A DNA stretch of 64,000 nucleotides from Metaphire vulgaris (lineage: Eukaryota; Annelida; Clitellata; Crassiclitellata; Megascolecidae): the NCBI GenBank assembly GCA_018105865.1, contig JACLAT010000044.1:248001-312000 (forward strand), in the 5' to 3' direction. A program made the position numbers and the translations under genes. Every line of letters begins with the position of its first letter. The first letter of the stretch is position 1. This document shows, piece by piece, positions 11,312 to 22,533 of the stretch. Below the pieces are notes generated by a model that was given only the letters and a program-made list of their open reading frames with translations, made no database searches and was not told the DNA's origin.

Positions 11312-13315
11312 CAGGCTTTTTTCCATAAATTTGCGGTGGGGTGCCAATGTCAATCAATGGAGGCACATGAATTGTGGACGTCGATGGGTAAACCGAGGCA
11401 TGGGGCTGTTTTTCATAAAATGAGAAGTGCTAAGGCAGAGTATAAGTCTGCTATAAAGCAGAAAGAGAGGGACAATAAAAATTATTTTAGTGATACATTG
11501 AATGATGCCCTCATGCAAAAAGATTTTACTACCTTTTGGAAGTCCTGGAAAAATAAATTTGGGGGAAGGAGTAATAAAGGAGTAATAGTTGTGCTAAAAC
11601 TGTGGATGGGTCCTGTACCGAACCTGAAATTGCCAATGCATTTGCAGATTTCTTTCGCTCTGCCTGCACACCCAATGACAGTAGTTGGCACGATAAACTC
11701 AAACTGCAGTTTGAGGGCTGTTACTCAGGTTATAGGAGTCAGAGTACAGAGTGTCCTGTGATCTCAATTGAAGAAGTGGGCATAGCAGTTAGTAAAATTA
11801 AGCTGGGCAAAGCAGCCGGGTTTGACAGGATAACTATAGAACATTTACTGTATGCACACCCAATTGTATTATCTTGTATAACTCATTTGTTTAATCTAAT
11901 GTTGAAAGCAGGATATGTGCCAGAAGGTTTTGGTAATGGTATCATGATCCCTCTGCTAAAAAATTGCACAGCAGACCCTACAAGGTGTGACAATTATAGG
12001 GGCATAACCTTGAGTCCAGTAGTGTCTAAGATTTTTGAGCATGTATTACTGAAGAAATTTGGGGTTTTTTGGGGAGCTCTGACCTGCAGTTTGGGTTCAA
12101 AACTGGGGTAGGATGCTCAGATGCCTTATACACATTGAGGGGGTAATAAGTTTTCTCAATAGAAATTCATGCACAGCTGTCATTTCTGCTCTTGACATTT
12201 CGAAAGCTTTTGACAAAATTAGTCACTATGGGCTGTTTTTGAAGCTGATACAAAGAAAAACCCCTTGGTATTTCATTGAAGTTTTACTCAACTGGTATTC
12301 CAAATGTAATGTTATGGTTAGATGGGGTAATGCTTTGTCAGAATCTTTTACTGTAGTGGCTGGGGTACGACAAGGAGGGGTTCTTTCGCCTTTGCTATTT
12401 GCTGTTTATATTGATGATGTAATTTTAAAGTTGCAAAATTCTGGATATGGCTGCTATATCAATGATTTGTTTGTTGGATGTTATTGTATGCTGATGATAT
12501 CTTATTGGTGTCACACTCTATATCCGGCATGCAGCACATGCTGGATATTTGCACCAATGACTTTGTGGATTTGGATTTGAAATTTAATGTGAAGAAATCT
12601 ATGGTCATGAGGATTGGTACACGTTTCAAAATTGCATGTGCTGTATTGGTCCTGGATGGTGTTGCCTTGCCATTTGTGGAGGAAATTAGGTATCTCGGAG
12701 TGACACTGAAAAAGGGCAGGCACTTCGGGTTATCTATTTCGGAAGCTAAATTAAATTTTTTCGCACTTTTAATTGCTTGTATAGTCGCAGCAGAGCTGCC
12801 GCTTCAGAATTGATATGCGTTAACCTGGTAAAGAGCTATTAATTGTCTACCTATTGTATTGTATGGTTTGGAAGCCACATGTCCAAACAAAAGACAGTAC
12901 TCTTAATGCTTTTGACAGACTGATTCCAGTAGTTGTGTGCAAAATTTTTAAAACATGTGAGGCAGATAATGTCGAGTATATCAGAGTCCTGACGGGTTTG
13001 GATAGTATGCATGCTATTGTAGAAAAGCGACAAGCATCCTTTGTTAATAGATATGAGAAGAAGCCACTGTACTTTGCTCAGTGCATTACTAGAATTTGTC
13101 TGAGGGCAGAGGCTGTACTGTGTAAAGTTTGTTCTTAGTTTATTTGTTTATTATTAGGTTTATTTTATTATTTTTTATTATTATTATTTAGTTTTGTTCA
13201 GTTGATTTGTGTTTTCCTTGGTTGTGTACTACTGGTTGTGTACTACTTTTTTATGCTGTGCTTGTCACGAATAAAGATGATTAATGTCCAGTGTCGAGTG
13301 TTATACTGCTAGTTT
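11312..13315 (+). mobile_element. Non-LTR retrotransposon, RT region, frameshifted
   Basis: Overlapping frames give LGKAAGFDRITIEHLLYAHP, then YVPEGFGNGIMIPLLKNC, CDNYRGITLSPVVSKIFEH, ALDISKAFDKISHYGLFLK, GVRQGGVLSPLLFAVYIDD, LLYADDILLVSHS and EEIRYLGVTLKKG, all classical RT blocks with the YADD box intact. The order is correct but the frame shifts near 12110, 12470 and 12820. The 3' end near 13275 has 'aataaag' and is followed by a (TAA)n tract. No upstream endonuclease is seen, so the copy is 5'-truncated. Clade uncertain. Confidence 0.8.
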
Positions 13316-13319
13316 GTCG

Positions 13320-13368
<49 letters not shown>

Positions 13369-13393
13369 GTAATAGTAATAGTAATAGTAATAA
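13320..13393. repeat. (TAA)n / (TAG TAA)n microsatellite
   Basis: Uninterrupted 'taataataa' grading into 'tagtaatagtaa' directly after the LINE 3' end. It probably grew from the LINE tail. Long Ile/Tyr open frames here are repeat artefacts. Confidence 0.9.
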
Positions 13394-13509
13394 TGTGATG
13401 TAGATAAATCCATGCCGGATCCCCGTTTAGATGTAGGGGAGGGAAGAGAGGACAGGGAAGGGGAAGCTGCTTCCAGCAGCCAGAGGGATTGGTGCCCCCT
13501 GCTTGGAAC

Positions 13510-14180
13510 ATCTGTAATGAATCTTGAGACATCACGCAATCAGATTGATTCAACAGCCACTGGGTTCAAAATATAATTGACTTCATCTACCTGTGCAGTG
13601 TCTAGAGCTCTGACGGCAGATGTAAACGGGACATCGTTCGCAGAATAGGCATGGCATCATCTGTCATGAGGTCTCTCCGGAACCAATTGCTCCAAAGACA
13701 GACCCAGTTCAGCACCAAAATCCGTGTCCATCAATCCTGCGTCTTGCCCATTCTCCTATACGACTCCGAGACTTGGACCCTGAAGGCACGAGACTCTCAA
13801 AGACTACAGGCGTTCCACATGCATTGCCATCGACAGATTCTCTGCAGCCGCTGGCGTGACTTCATGATCAATGTAGCAGTTTCCAAACAGACTGCCCCGC
13901 CAGTAACAGCGACTATCTCTCTTCGGTCATGTGGCTCTCCTGGACCACAATATCTCAGTCCACCGCGCTCTCGCCTGCCCCATTGTTCGCCGCACCGAGA
14001 CGCGCCAACCTTCTCCGACCTGGAAAAGACCTTCTGGCAGACCACGCCGTACATGGCCCCAGCAGATCGGCCATGGTCTATCCTCTACAATCCTCCATGA
14101 ATAGCACTCACGCCACTCAGCCATCGGTCGCGGACACAGCACACGCAGCACGAGATTGGGAAAACCATACTGACGGAAAT
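13510..14180 (+). pseudogene. RTE-like LINE, C-terminal half
   Basis: An open frame at 13651-14100 reads MASSVMRSLRNQLLQRQ, STKIRVHQSCVLPILLYDSE and TWTLKARDSQRLQAFHMHCH, the post-RT region of RTE-like LINEs (family pattern: TK-x-x-x-Y-x-x-x-V-x-P-x-LLY-G-x-E-x-W). Downstream frames are Pro/Ser/Arg-rich and shifted. It continues the LINE broken at 10470 by the hAT element. Non-functional. Confidence 0.7.
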
Positions 14181-14184
14181 TATA

Positions 14185-15390
14185 ATGCTTATAAACATTG
14201 TTGTTATTGACTATTGAAATAACCGTTTACCTTTCAACTCATTGCGAATTTTTATAATTTATAAATAGGAATTTGGTGTTCGATGTGACTTCATAGAAAA
14301 TCTCGGGAATCGTACCTGTGCGCACATTGTTAGTCCGGAAAATGAATTATCGTCAATTCGGGTACGTACGATAATTACTCGTATTCATAGGCATAGATAG
14401 GTATTAAAAAGAAGCAGTCTCATAGCACACCTTGGTTTGCGTCTAATGTTTTTCTAGGCTTATTCAAGATCGATCGCGTGCCATTTTCAAATTCCACACA
14501 ATTGCTGCATTTCTATTATTTCGACCGAGGGCAATTGTGTTGTCTTTATCTTCAATCATGACCAGTTCTAGGCAAACTGGATTTGCGCAATACTTATTGC
14601 GTTCGCCATACGGTTCTACTTCAGAACAAAGCATATTTCATAACGATTAATTTTGTCGGTTGTTTTGTTTCTCCGCATGTAGAGAACGAAAATATAATAG
14701 AGTAGACTTGATTATTTGATAGTTACAGTATGATATATATTGACACATTTCTGCCTTGAAGTAGCTAAACATGAAAAGGAGACCACCACTGACTTCATCA
14801 TTTAAAGGTGGCTGCTGTCAAAAATCATCGTTCCTAAGCCTAAAATCTGTTTAAAACTGAAACCATTTGCCACACTTAAAACGTGCATTGGCAGGTGCGC
14901 TAAAATGTGCGATGTTGGAATTCAGGCAAAGTACTGACTGTACTGTAGGTATGCATTACTGAAAATTTGAAATATAAGCTTATTGGGAATCCTTAAATGG
15001 AGTCATAATCGGATTTACTAAAGGTCTGATTGTTGTACTTTAGGTATCCTCATTTTTATATTTTATTCTATTAATGTTAGAACGAATCGACAAAAAGCGG
15101 AACTATTGGAGAGGACCCAGTGCAACTTTCACCGCAAGAGATCAAACTAAAACTACGACCAAGTACGATTAGTCATGTCAGCAGAATAGCATCAGTGATG
15201 GTGACGACGACGACAATTACTTTGCAACAGATCGCTTGTTTTTCTATACTTCTGGCAACCGAATGAGTTTTTGTATTGTCATAACTATAAAAATTCCGTA
15301 ATTAGGTCACAGGTCAGAACAGGCCTCTAACCCGTGGTGAACGGAGTCTTACAGACGTTTAGTATTAAATGTATTTGGATTGTCCACAAT
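14185..15390. other. No recognisable feature
   Basis: No conserved ORF, TIR pair or tandem array was recognised in this 1.2-kb stretch. Confidence 0.45.
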
Positions 15391-15392
15391 AA

Positions 15393-15935
15393 GTGGGCAT
15401 GATGGCGGTTGATATAAAAGGCCACGCGCCACCGATCGCTCTTAGTGTCCAGGCACCTTTAATGCTCTTCCTATCAGCTGACATTGAGCTAAACCCGGGC
15501 CCGTTGACCGCATCGTTTACTTCTGGACATCTAAACCATCAGAAGCAAGGCATATTCACTTCACCAAATTGTGCATTTGGCTGACACCAAAGGACGCAAC
15601 ACCATTTTATCGGATATAGGCTAGGCCTACATAAAAGTTTCCACATCTCAGTAATCCAAGGCAGCATGGTAATATTAGCCGGTGGCCTTTCTGTATAAAA
15701 GAAGTCTAAATTTAACTGAGATATTAGTTCTTATGTGCCCATTTTCAGTCACTGGAAGGTATTGCAGGAGCTTCAGGCGACAAGATGATTTGTTTCCTAA
15801 ACATCTATAGACCATCATCACCATCTTTTCCGCTCTTTATATCAGAGCTTCAGTCAAGCCTGGAGACTTTCATTCCCTTTCCTGGTGAACTAATAATTTA
15901 TGACGATTTTAATATAGCATACATACATCGGTCGC
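15393..15935 (+). mobile_element. L2/CR1-type LINE 5' fragment with 2A-like motif
   Basis: A 63-codon frame (15393-15584) reads LMLFLSADIELNPGPLTASF. DIELNPGP fits the D-V/I-E-x-NPGP consensus of 2A ribosome-skipping peptides, which are known at the N-terminus of some CR1/L2-type LINEs of sea urchin and relatives. Downstream DNA at 15745-15935 matches the endonuclease region of the LINE at 47000-49975 ('cagaccgccatcatca' versus 'tagaccatcatcacca', 'cctggtgaactaataattt' versus 'cctggtgaacttataatct'), so this is the 5' part of the same family. The endonuclease part is frameshifted. Confidence 0.75.
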
Positions 15936-17390
15936 GGGTATGTTAACAGATATCCATAGATTAAAGTAATATTCTGGGTAGTTTTGATTGTTGTAAACGC
16001 CTTTCCAACGTCTAGAACCTCTCACCTCCACCTAACCACATAAATGCACCAAAATTCGATATTTCGAGACATTTGTTAAAAATTTCAGCTGAAACTCAGA
16101 CTCTGCTGACTGCATCTCCCATCTCTACAACTCTATGTCTGACTACAAAATGACGTCCCTTCTATTATATCTATTTATATACTGTAGCCTAGTCCATTAT
16201 TCATCCATTCGTATAGCCCATTGTTCTTTAAATACTAGCTTAATTAATTTTCTTTAATTAATGACCCCAAAATGCGCTCTCACAATAGAGCAGGTTCTAA
16301 CCGGAGATGGCAATGAATTTATTAAAAAAGATCCATGAGACCCACTGAACCCTTGACCATGGCAGTTTAATAGTTTATGATATCTTTTCAAAGACGTTAA
16401 GTTATGTTAACCCCTTAATCATGTATTTAACTGTAACTCAATGTAAAATGGACGGATATATCCGGGATCCCAGTTAAGGGGTTAAACTAATATTGTGTGT
16501 GTCGATCGAGCATGAAAGCTCATAAATACCCTCAAATAAAATATCACAGAATAGACCAATCAAAATTTTACCAACGGGATAAGCCATTATCAAGAGTAAC
16601 GTCATTGCCATAGAGTAGATGCAAATATTGCATTGAAAATTTTGTCTATCAATATGAACTTGAAATTAGCTGCGCTGCATGTCTGCACCCGCAGTCGAAA
16701 ATAATTCATAGCTCATGGGTAAAGGGTCATTGATGACCCATTTGACTGTAGGATGGTCAGAAAGATGAGAATCGCTACATGAAACGCCACAGACACTTGA
16801 TCCACGTGATCCATGACCCGTTGCTATCTCTGGTTCCAATCAATCATCTTTCGCCTACAACGTGGCGTCATATGACCACGATGGCGAAAAGGCTGCATGA
16901 GAAAAGCCATGTCGGCGAAGTGTAATGTAGGCCTAGTGTAAATTTTCGTCGTTTTCTTTGACATTCGTGAAGCTGAAACGCTGAATGCTCACCATACGGC
17001 TTTTTCTCTAGCTTCTCCAACAAAGTCAATCCCTTGATGTCTTGCTTTCCTGAACAATTGCTTGATGCAAATGCTTTGATAATTGTGTGCGGCTGCTTTG
17101 CCGTGTATTTATTATGGTGGCCCTTCTAGCTAGACAACTACTCCCAATTCCACTGCCAATCACCGCTAACATATCGAAGCACAGCGAAATTTGACACAGT
17201 ACGCCGTCCATTTTAACGTCCATTCATTGCCATGGACAAGCGACCGTGCGAGAAATAATTATCCGAACTTTCTCCCAACATAAGCCATTGCAGTCTGTAG
17301 AGGAGGATGGTGTCAGTGTTCTTGTTGCCTTCTGTAAACGCCCGACCGCGGGGAAAGCAATGATGCTGCGTACAGAACACAGTGTACCCG
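15936..17390. other. Mostly featureless; one 71-bp MITE inside
   Basis: Apart from the TTAA-flanked miniature element at 16411-16481, I recognise no gene or repeat. Confidence 0.45.
16411..16481. mobile_element. 71-bp TTAA-flanked miniature element
   Basis: CCCCTTAA and TTAAGGGG are inverted ends, each flanked by TTAA (16407-16410 and 16482-16485), the target site duplicated by piggyBac-type transposons. The interior has 'ggatatatccgggatccc', itself partly palindromic. It is too short to code. Confidence 0.6.
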
Positions 17391-17391
17391 C

Positions 17392-17671
17392 AGTGGCGTG
17401 CAGAGTCTGGTTGATGCCTGAGGCCAAATTGCTCAAGGTACAGTGGCGTAGCCAGCATTCAGGAAATATGGGGATGGGCCACATCGAAAAAGTCTTGAGA
17501 GCAAAAACGTAGTTGTCTCAAATTCCAGTGCTTAGAACTTATTCGGATTCTTTGTCGGCTCGATTTTCCTACAATGAATATAGCCTCTACCCATACTTCA
17601 GCTCCCATATGGATGCCCCAGTCTGGTGGATGTCCGGGGCCGGAGCCCCACCGTCTCCTCCGCACACCACT
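17392..17671. mobile_element. hAT-like MITE (probable)
   Basis: The left end CAGTGGCGTGCAG and right end CACACCACTG are a short TIR. Flanks TGTACCCG and TGTACCG could be an 8-bp TSD with an indel. A second CAGTGGCGTAGCCAG start occurs at about 17442, so there may be two overlapping units. Confidence 0.5.
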
Positions 17672-18289
17672 GTGTACCGTTGATAAGCTTTAATATCGCA
17701 AGACTGAGTCTATGGCATCAGAAAGTGACGCCAGTTTGCATTGGGTGTGTATCAAGAAATGTTTACCCTGCAGAAATCTTGAACATTTGGGTATACTATT
17801 GACTTGGATACCGTTTAGCCGTTTAACTTACTTGAGGTGGCACTGGTCTACGTCAATTTTGCTGACTTGAAGACAACATGTGATCTTTATGCATTTTGGT
17901 GTGCTGAATCCAAAAAGCACACCCATTTTCTCCAGTCACGTCCAGTTCTTCCACAAAACGCTGTTTACTGATTTACTGTTTACAGTCAAAACGCAGCATT
18001 ATGATTATAATTCTCTAGCTATATTGAATATGCAAAAAGATAAGGATGAGCAAAAAGATATGCTGAATATGCAGTGGGTATAACTATGTAATAGTACAAC
18101 AGGTTAATAGGCAGTTTTTAACTGCAGACGCCAGCATTTTATAGCTAGCCTAAGCTAAGCCTAAGCAGATAAGCAGCGTGAAACCGATTTCAGCATTCAG
18201 TCGTTCATACAAATGCCACATGACATTACATTACATTACATGAGGCTTAATAGTCATAGCAAATTTAACTCTTTTAAATAGTTTTCTGT

Positions 18290-18790
18290 GGAATATGTCA
18301 ACCAGCACTAAAACAATCAATCAATCAATCAACTTCTATAGCGCCACTATCATAATGCCCAGGACATCAGCCGATGGCGCACCAAATCCAAATAGCATTA
18401 GAGCCAGGTCAAGCCAGAAGATCAGTCCGAAACGGCGGGAGAGGGATAAGCCAAGTCAAACAGATGTGTTTAAAGGCCAGATCTGAAAGATGATAAGTTG
18501 TTAGTTATGCGAAGTGATGTTGGCAGTGAATTCCAGAGCTTAGGGGCGCACACTGAGAAACAACTCGTGCCAATGACTGTGCAAGAGTAGAGAACAACAA
18601 ATGAAAATCCTGCCGAATACCTAGTGGAATGATTAGTAGGTCGAGGGATAAGTCGCATTTTGAGGTAATTGGGTTCATTACATAACATGGTTTTGAATAC
18701 TAAAAGACAGATTTTATAATTAATTCGGTATTTGATAGGAAGCCAATGTAGGCACTTCATGGACGGTGCAGGTGTGATCTGAATGAACCT
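18290..18790 (-). mobile_element. L2-type LINE 3' fragment
   Basis: The - strand ORF at 18760-18470 reads CLHWLPIKYRINYKICLLVFK and ends with LWNSLPTSLRITNNLSSFR, the typical extreme C-terminus of L2/CR1-like RT proteins. The 3' UTR is followed by (CAAT)n-like 'caatcaatcaatcaat' at about 18318. Part of the UTR recurs at 60270-60500. It inserted into X1. Confidence 0.75.
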
Positions 18791-18819
18791 GACAAGTTTT
18801 TTCTACATTTGTCACATGA

Positions 18820-19875
18820 TTTGTGGTTGTTTTACAACACTTAAACAAAGGAGAGATGTGTCTGAATTTGTGCAAAAAGCTTATCATGCATATTTCAGAG
18901 TTAAATTGGGCGACCAGAAAAGACCTTGGGCAAAAACCACATAAAGTGTGCAGGACATGTATTGAAAACCTCAGACAGTGGACTAAAGGTCAGAGAAGTC
19001 TTAGCTTTGGAGTTCCAATGGTGTGACGAGAGCCTCGAAACCATGTTGATGACTGCTACTTCTGAAGTTCTGCCTGGTAAATATTGCGGGCATGGCCACA
19101 AAGACAAAATCTTTCATCCAGTACCCAAATCTCCCTCTGCTCTGAGACCGGTTGCTCACTGTGACGAAGTTCCTGTACCTATTTGCACTACTTTGGGAGT
19201 TTCTGACGACGATGAATTTTGTCAGTGAACAGATACCGATGGTGAAGATTTCGTGGCTCGGAAGTTGACGCTGGAATGCACCAAACGCTCAACCGAGCTG
19301 AGTTGAATGACCTTGTACGGGATCTTGATCTGCCGAAGTCGTCAGCAGAGTTAATGGGTTAAAGACTGAAGGAAAAGAACCTGTTGAGTGTTGACTCCAG
19401 GAACCACGCTCATGTATCATAGCAAAGAGAATGATCTTCTGAATATTTCCATATGGTGGAGGAGTTTGTATACTGCATCAACATCAAAGGACTTATTGAA
19501 TCAATGGGATGCTATATTTGTAGACAAGATGCTTTTTACGACCAGATTACTGACTTTCTTGGCAATTCCAGAGCTGAGCATTATAACCTTTCAGTTCAAA
19601 ATTCAAAGATTGCTTTTCGAAGACTGGGAGCAAACATGAGTGTCAAGTTGCATTTTCTTCATAGCTACCTAAACTTTAAATCTTGAAGCTATGAGAGAAG
19701 AACAAGAATAACGCCTCCATCAAGACATCAAGACCTTGGAACTTAGATATCAAGGCAGATGGAACTCGAACATTATGGCAGGCTACGCTGGTGTTTACGG
19801 CGTGACAACTGTGATCATAACTATACAAGAGAATCCAAAAAAGAGAAGATTCCTGCCTCCAAATTTAAATAACTA
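18820..19875 (+). pseudogene. X-family ORF in X1, heavily decayed
   Basis: Frames contain KVCRTCIENLRQWTKGQRS and (shifted) a SFGVPMVWREP..NHVDDCYF run, matching SSCATSLRAWLAGKRPS and AIPMIWREQNNHVTDCYF of X2. HPVPKSPSALRPVAHCDEVP matches X2 EYPNLASAMRPVPHDESLP. Later frames keep CHFLHSYLNF, matching HFFYSHLDF. Many stops and shifts are present. The paired CxxC motifs suggest zinc binding. I do not know a formal family name. Confidence 0.65.
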
Positions 19876-20163
19876 ACTATTACTCTTATTGCTCTCTTGG
19901 TTAGACGACAGACTCGTTTTTTGGTTGAATAAATTATATTACGTGTTATCGGTTCATAAAAATGTCCTATTTTCTCTGATGTTTCACTTTAACGCCTTTG
20001 ATAAACATTCCTCATTTGCGAAAAAAAATTGACGTATTCCATCATTTTTTACTTCATATCTGGAATTAGCACCTTTGATTTGGGTCAAATCAGCCAAAAT
20101 ACTTAGGTCAGCAGAATTTGTTGTTAAATGTAGACCAGTGTATAGTTGTTTAAATATCAAAAA

Positions 20164-22533
20164 CACTGGTCAACAAATTTTATGCAAGTTTTTGTTTCCT
20201 CTACAAATTTTGGTGAAACTAATAGATTTTGACTTGCTGAACACAAATATGTAATTAGAATTTCTGTATCACGTAAGGTTTTTAAGAAATCGACAATTTA
20301 GCATTTAGTATTGTAACGTCTTCTGCAACATAATCCTACAGAAGGATCTAGGCAATAATGACAAGACATGAGAAAATTAGAAATGTTTTGCTGTAGATTT
20401 TCGTTTGTAGTCACTGTCCTGTGCTTCACATATCAGTGACCAACAGTAGTCTTCGAGCATAGACGGACTCCACTTTCCCTGGTAGCGTTTCTCGATGCTG
20501 GCAATGTCTTTGTGAAATCTTTCACCATGTTCATCACTGACGGCGCCGAGATTGTCCGGGAAGAAGTCCAAGTGAGAATAAAAGAAGTGTATCTTCAGTG
20601 ACATGTTGCATTTCATTGCCTTGTAAGCTTGTAGCAGATTTCCAACTTGTTCAACATAGTTTGGCGCCTTGTAGTTGCCCAGAAAGTTAGCAACAACATC
20701 CCTGACGGCTGTCCAGGCAACATGCTCGGCACCCTGCAGAAGGCCCTCAAAGTGACTGTCCTTGAGCATCTCTCGAATCTGTGGGCCAACAAAAACGCCT
20801 TCTTTTATTTTAGCATCACTGGTGCGTGGAAACCTCTGTCGTAAGTATGTAAAGGCTTCACTTTCTTTGTTCATTGCTTTGACAAAGTTTTTCATTAACC
20901 CAAGTTTGATTTGCAAAGGTGGGTGATAAATGTTCTTCGGATCAACGAGAGGATCATGTTTAACGTTCTTCTGTCCTGGAACCAAGACCCTGCGAGGTGG
21001 TCAGACCTTTCTCACATAATGTGAATCTCTAGCTCGGCTGTCCCACTCGCAAAGAAAGCAGTAATACTTGGTGTAGCCTAGCTGCGGACCGAGTAGAATT
21101 GCAACAACTTTCAGATCTCCACATATATTCCAGTTGTATCTCGAGTATTCTATGTGTTTCAATAGCAGCTGCATGTTCTCATATGTTTCCTTCATGTAAG
21201 CAGCATGTCCAATGGGTACTGAAAGGTATGAATTGCCATTGTGCAGCAAAACAGCCTTTAAACTTAACAGCGAAGAGTCAACAAAAAGTCGCCATTCGGA
21301 TGGATTGTGCTTACAGCCGAAAGCAATCCATCAATGTCAATGCAAACAGTAAGACTGTCGATTTTTTTGAAGAATCGAGTCAAGTCTTCATGCCGTTTAC
21401 GAAATACTGAAATTTTTGTACCTGGAGAGAGCAGATCTCTAGATCCAAGCAATTCTGCTTGATTTCTTGACAAATCTAAGTCTCTGACCAGATCATTGAG
21501 CTCTGCCTGAGAAATCAAATGAGGATTGCTGGATGTCGATGGCTCAAACTCTGGGTCTTCCGTAGCTGAATCATCAACTATCTGCAGCATTTCATCTGTC
21601 TCTGCATGCTCGTCCTCGTCCTCCAGTGTCCAAAACTCGGGGGGTTTGGGAACAGGAAGACTCTCGTCGTGTGGAACTGGTCTCATTGCCGAGGCAAGGT
21701 TAGGATACTCAATAGACTTCCTATTCTTTGAAGAAAATCCTGTAACATTCGTCATGCAGAAATAGCAATCTGTTACATGATTATTCTGCTCCCTCCATAT
21801 CATTGGTATGGCGAATGGCATGGATGGACGCTTACCTGCAAGCCAAGCTCGCAGACTGGTAGCACAAGATGAACAACATACAGTATATGAGGTGCCCATA
21901 CTTTGTCCTGGTCGCCAATTTTGCATCCAAAGTATAACTCATATCCTTTCTTTATGATTGCTGTCATACTCCGCTTCTGTGATTTCAACGTAAACTCTCC
22001 ACAGATGTAGCAGAACGTGTCACTGCTATTGCGACATCGACGCGACATTTCAGAAACTTTAATTAAATTAGTTAATATATTCAATTCACAGCCTTTAACT
22101 AAACAGTTATAACTCATCAAATAGAAATACTGCAGCTGCTTCCTAGTGCAGCTTGGTATTTATATAGGACTGCGTAACTATAGCAACAATACATGCCAGG
22201 CATGTAGTCTTGAAGACAGGTTTGGGCGCGTCTGGGCATGTCTGGACATGCCTAATTATACTAATTTTCAAAATCCATGTAGTTAAGTGAGCCAGCAGTG
22301 CATATTACATCTGTTATGGCGGTCACATAAGATTCTTGCCTAACCTGAATACCCATAACTCAGATAACTCTCGAAAACCACGATTTTAAAATTCTTATAA
22401 TTTTAAATTTTAAAATCAGCTTTTCTCAAAAAACTTACGTGATAGGAAAATTTCAAAATTATTCCTGTAATCAGCATGACAAAATCTACCTGGAACACCA
22501 GAAATTGCACAGGAAACAAAAACCTTGTTGACC
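20164..22533 (-). mobile_element. Element X2, unclassified TIR transposon
   Basis: CACTGGTCAACAA at the left and its complement TTGTTGACCAGTG at the right (about 22522-22533) define the ends. 'gtttttgtttcct' follows on the inside of both. The 2.37-kb element carries one multi-part gene on the - strand and lies in the R1 MITE, 30 bp from X1. TSD unresolved. Confidence 0.7.
20377..22045 (-). pseudogene. X-family protein (putative transposase), broken in about three places
   Basis: Read 3'-ward on the - strand the parts are: TFCYICGEF with SQKRS (start near 22045); then after a shift CSSCATSLRAWLAGKRPSMP, AIPMIWREQNNHVTDCYF, CMTNVTGFSSKN and an acidic linker (21926-21264); then YNWNICGDLKVVAILLGPQL and YYCFLCEWDSRARDSHYVRK (21249-21001); then YHPPLQIKLGLMKNFVKAMN, MSLKIHFFYSHLDFFPDNLG, AVSDEHGERFHKDI and MLEDYCWSLI (20985-20377). 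I recognise this as a protein type scattered through many animal genomes, but know no family name. GDLK and SDEHGERFH could supply acidic catalytic residues; that is speculation. Stops lie near 21000 and 21255. Confidence 0.7.

Larger units (their letters stand above)
10479..13501. mobile_element. hAT-type element interrupted by a LINE
   Basis: The left end CAGGGGCGCCCA and right end TTGGTGCCCCCTG form an imperfect TIR, and CTTGGAAC at 10471-10478 is exactly repeated at 13502-13509. Its own sequence occupies about 10479-11310 and 13400-13501. The - strand of these parts is homologous to the partial copy at 52405-52740 (shared words 'ctgctggaagcagcttcc', 'ggaaaattccaacagccaca', 'gcgctggcaaactatt'). 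The LINE at about 11312-13395 lies inside it. No transposase is recognised. Confidence 0.85.
17849..20134 (+). mobile_element. Element X1, unclassified TIR transposon
   Basis: The left end CACTGGTCTACGTCAA and the right end, whose reverse complement reads CACTGGTCTACATTTAA, form a TIR. Further inside both ends is TGCTGAC. It sits in the R1 MITE and contains a LINE 3' fragment (18290-18790) and a decayed + strand gene (18820-19875) related to the ORF in X2. The TSD was not resolved and the superfamily is unknown to me. Confidence 0.65.

Noticed and set aside
13281..13553. Ile- or Tyr-rich frames, and similar Met/His/Asn/Val-rich frames at 44017, 51914 and 37196
   Set aside because: Products of trinucleotide and dinucleotide microsatellites.
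17026..17665. Several overlapping 65-88 codon frames on both strands
   Set aside because: No domain, overlapping in all frames, and they run over MITE ends. Treated as chance ORFs.
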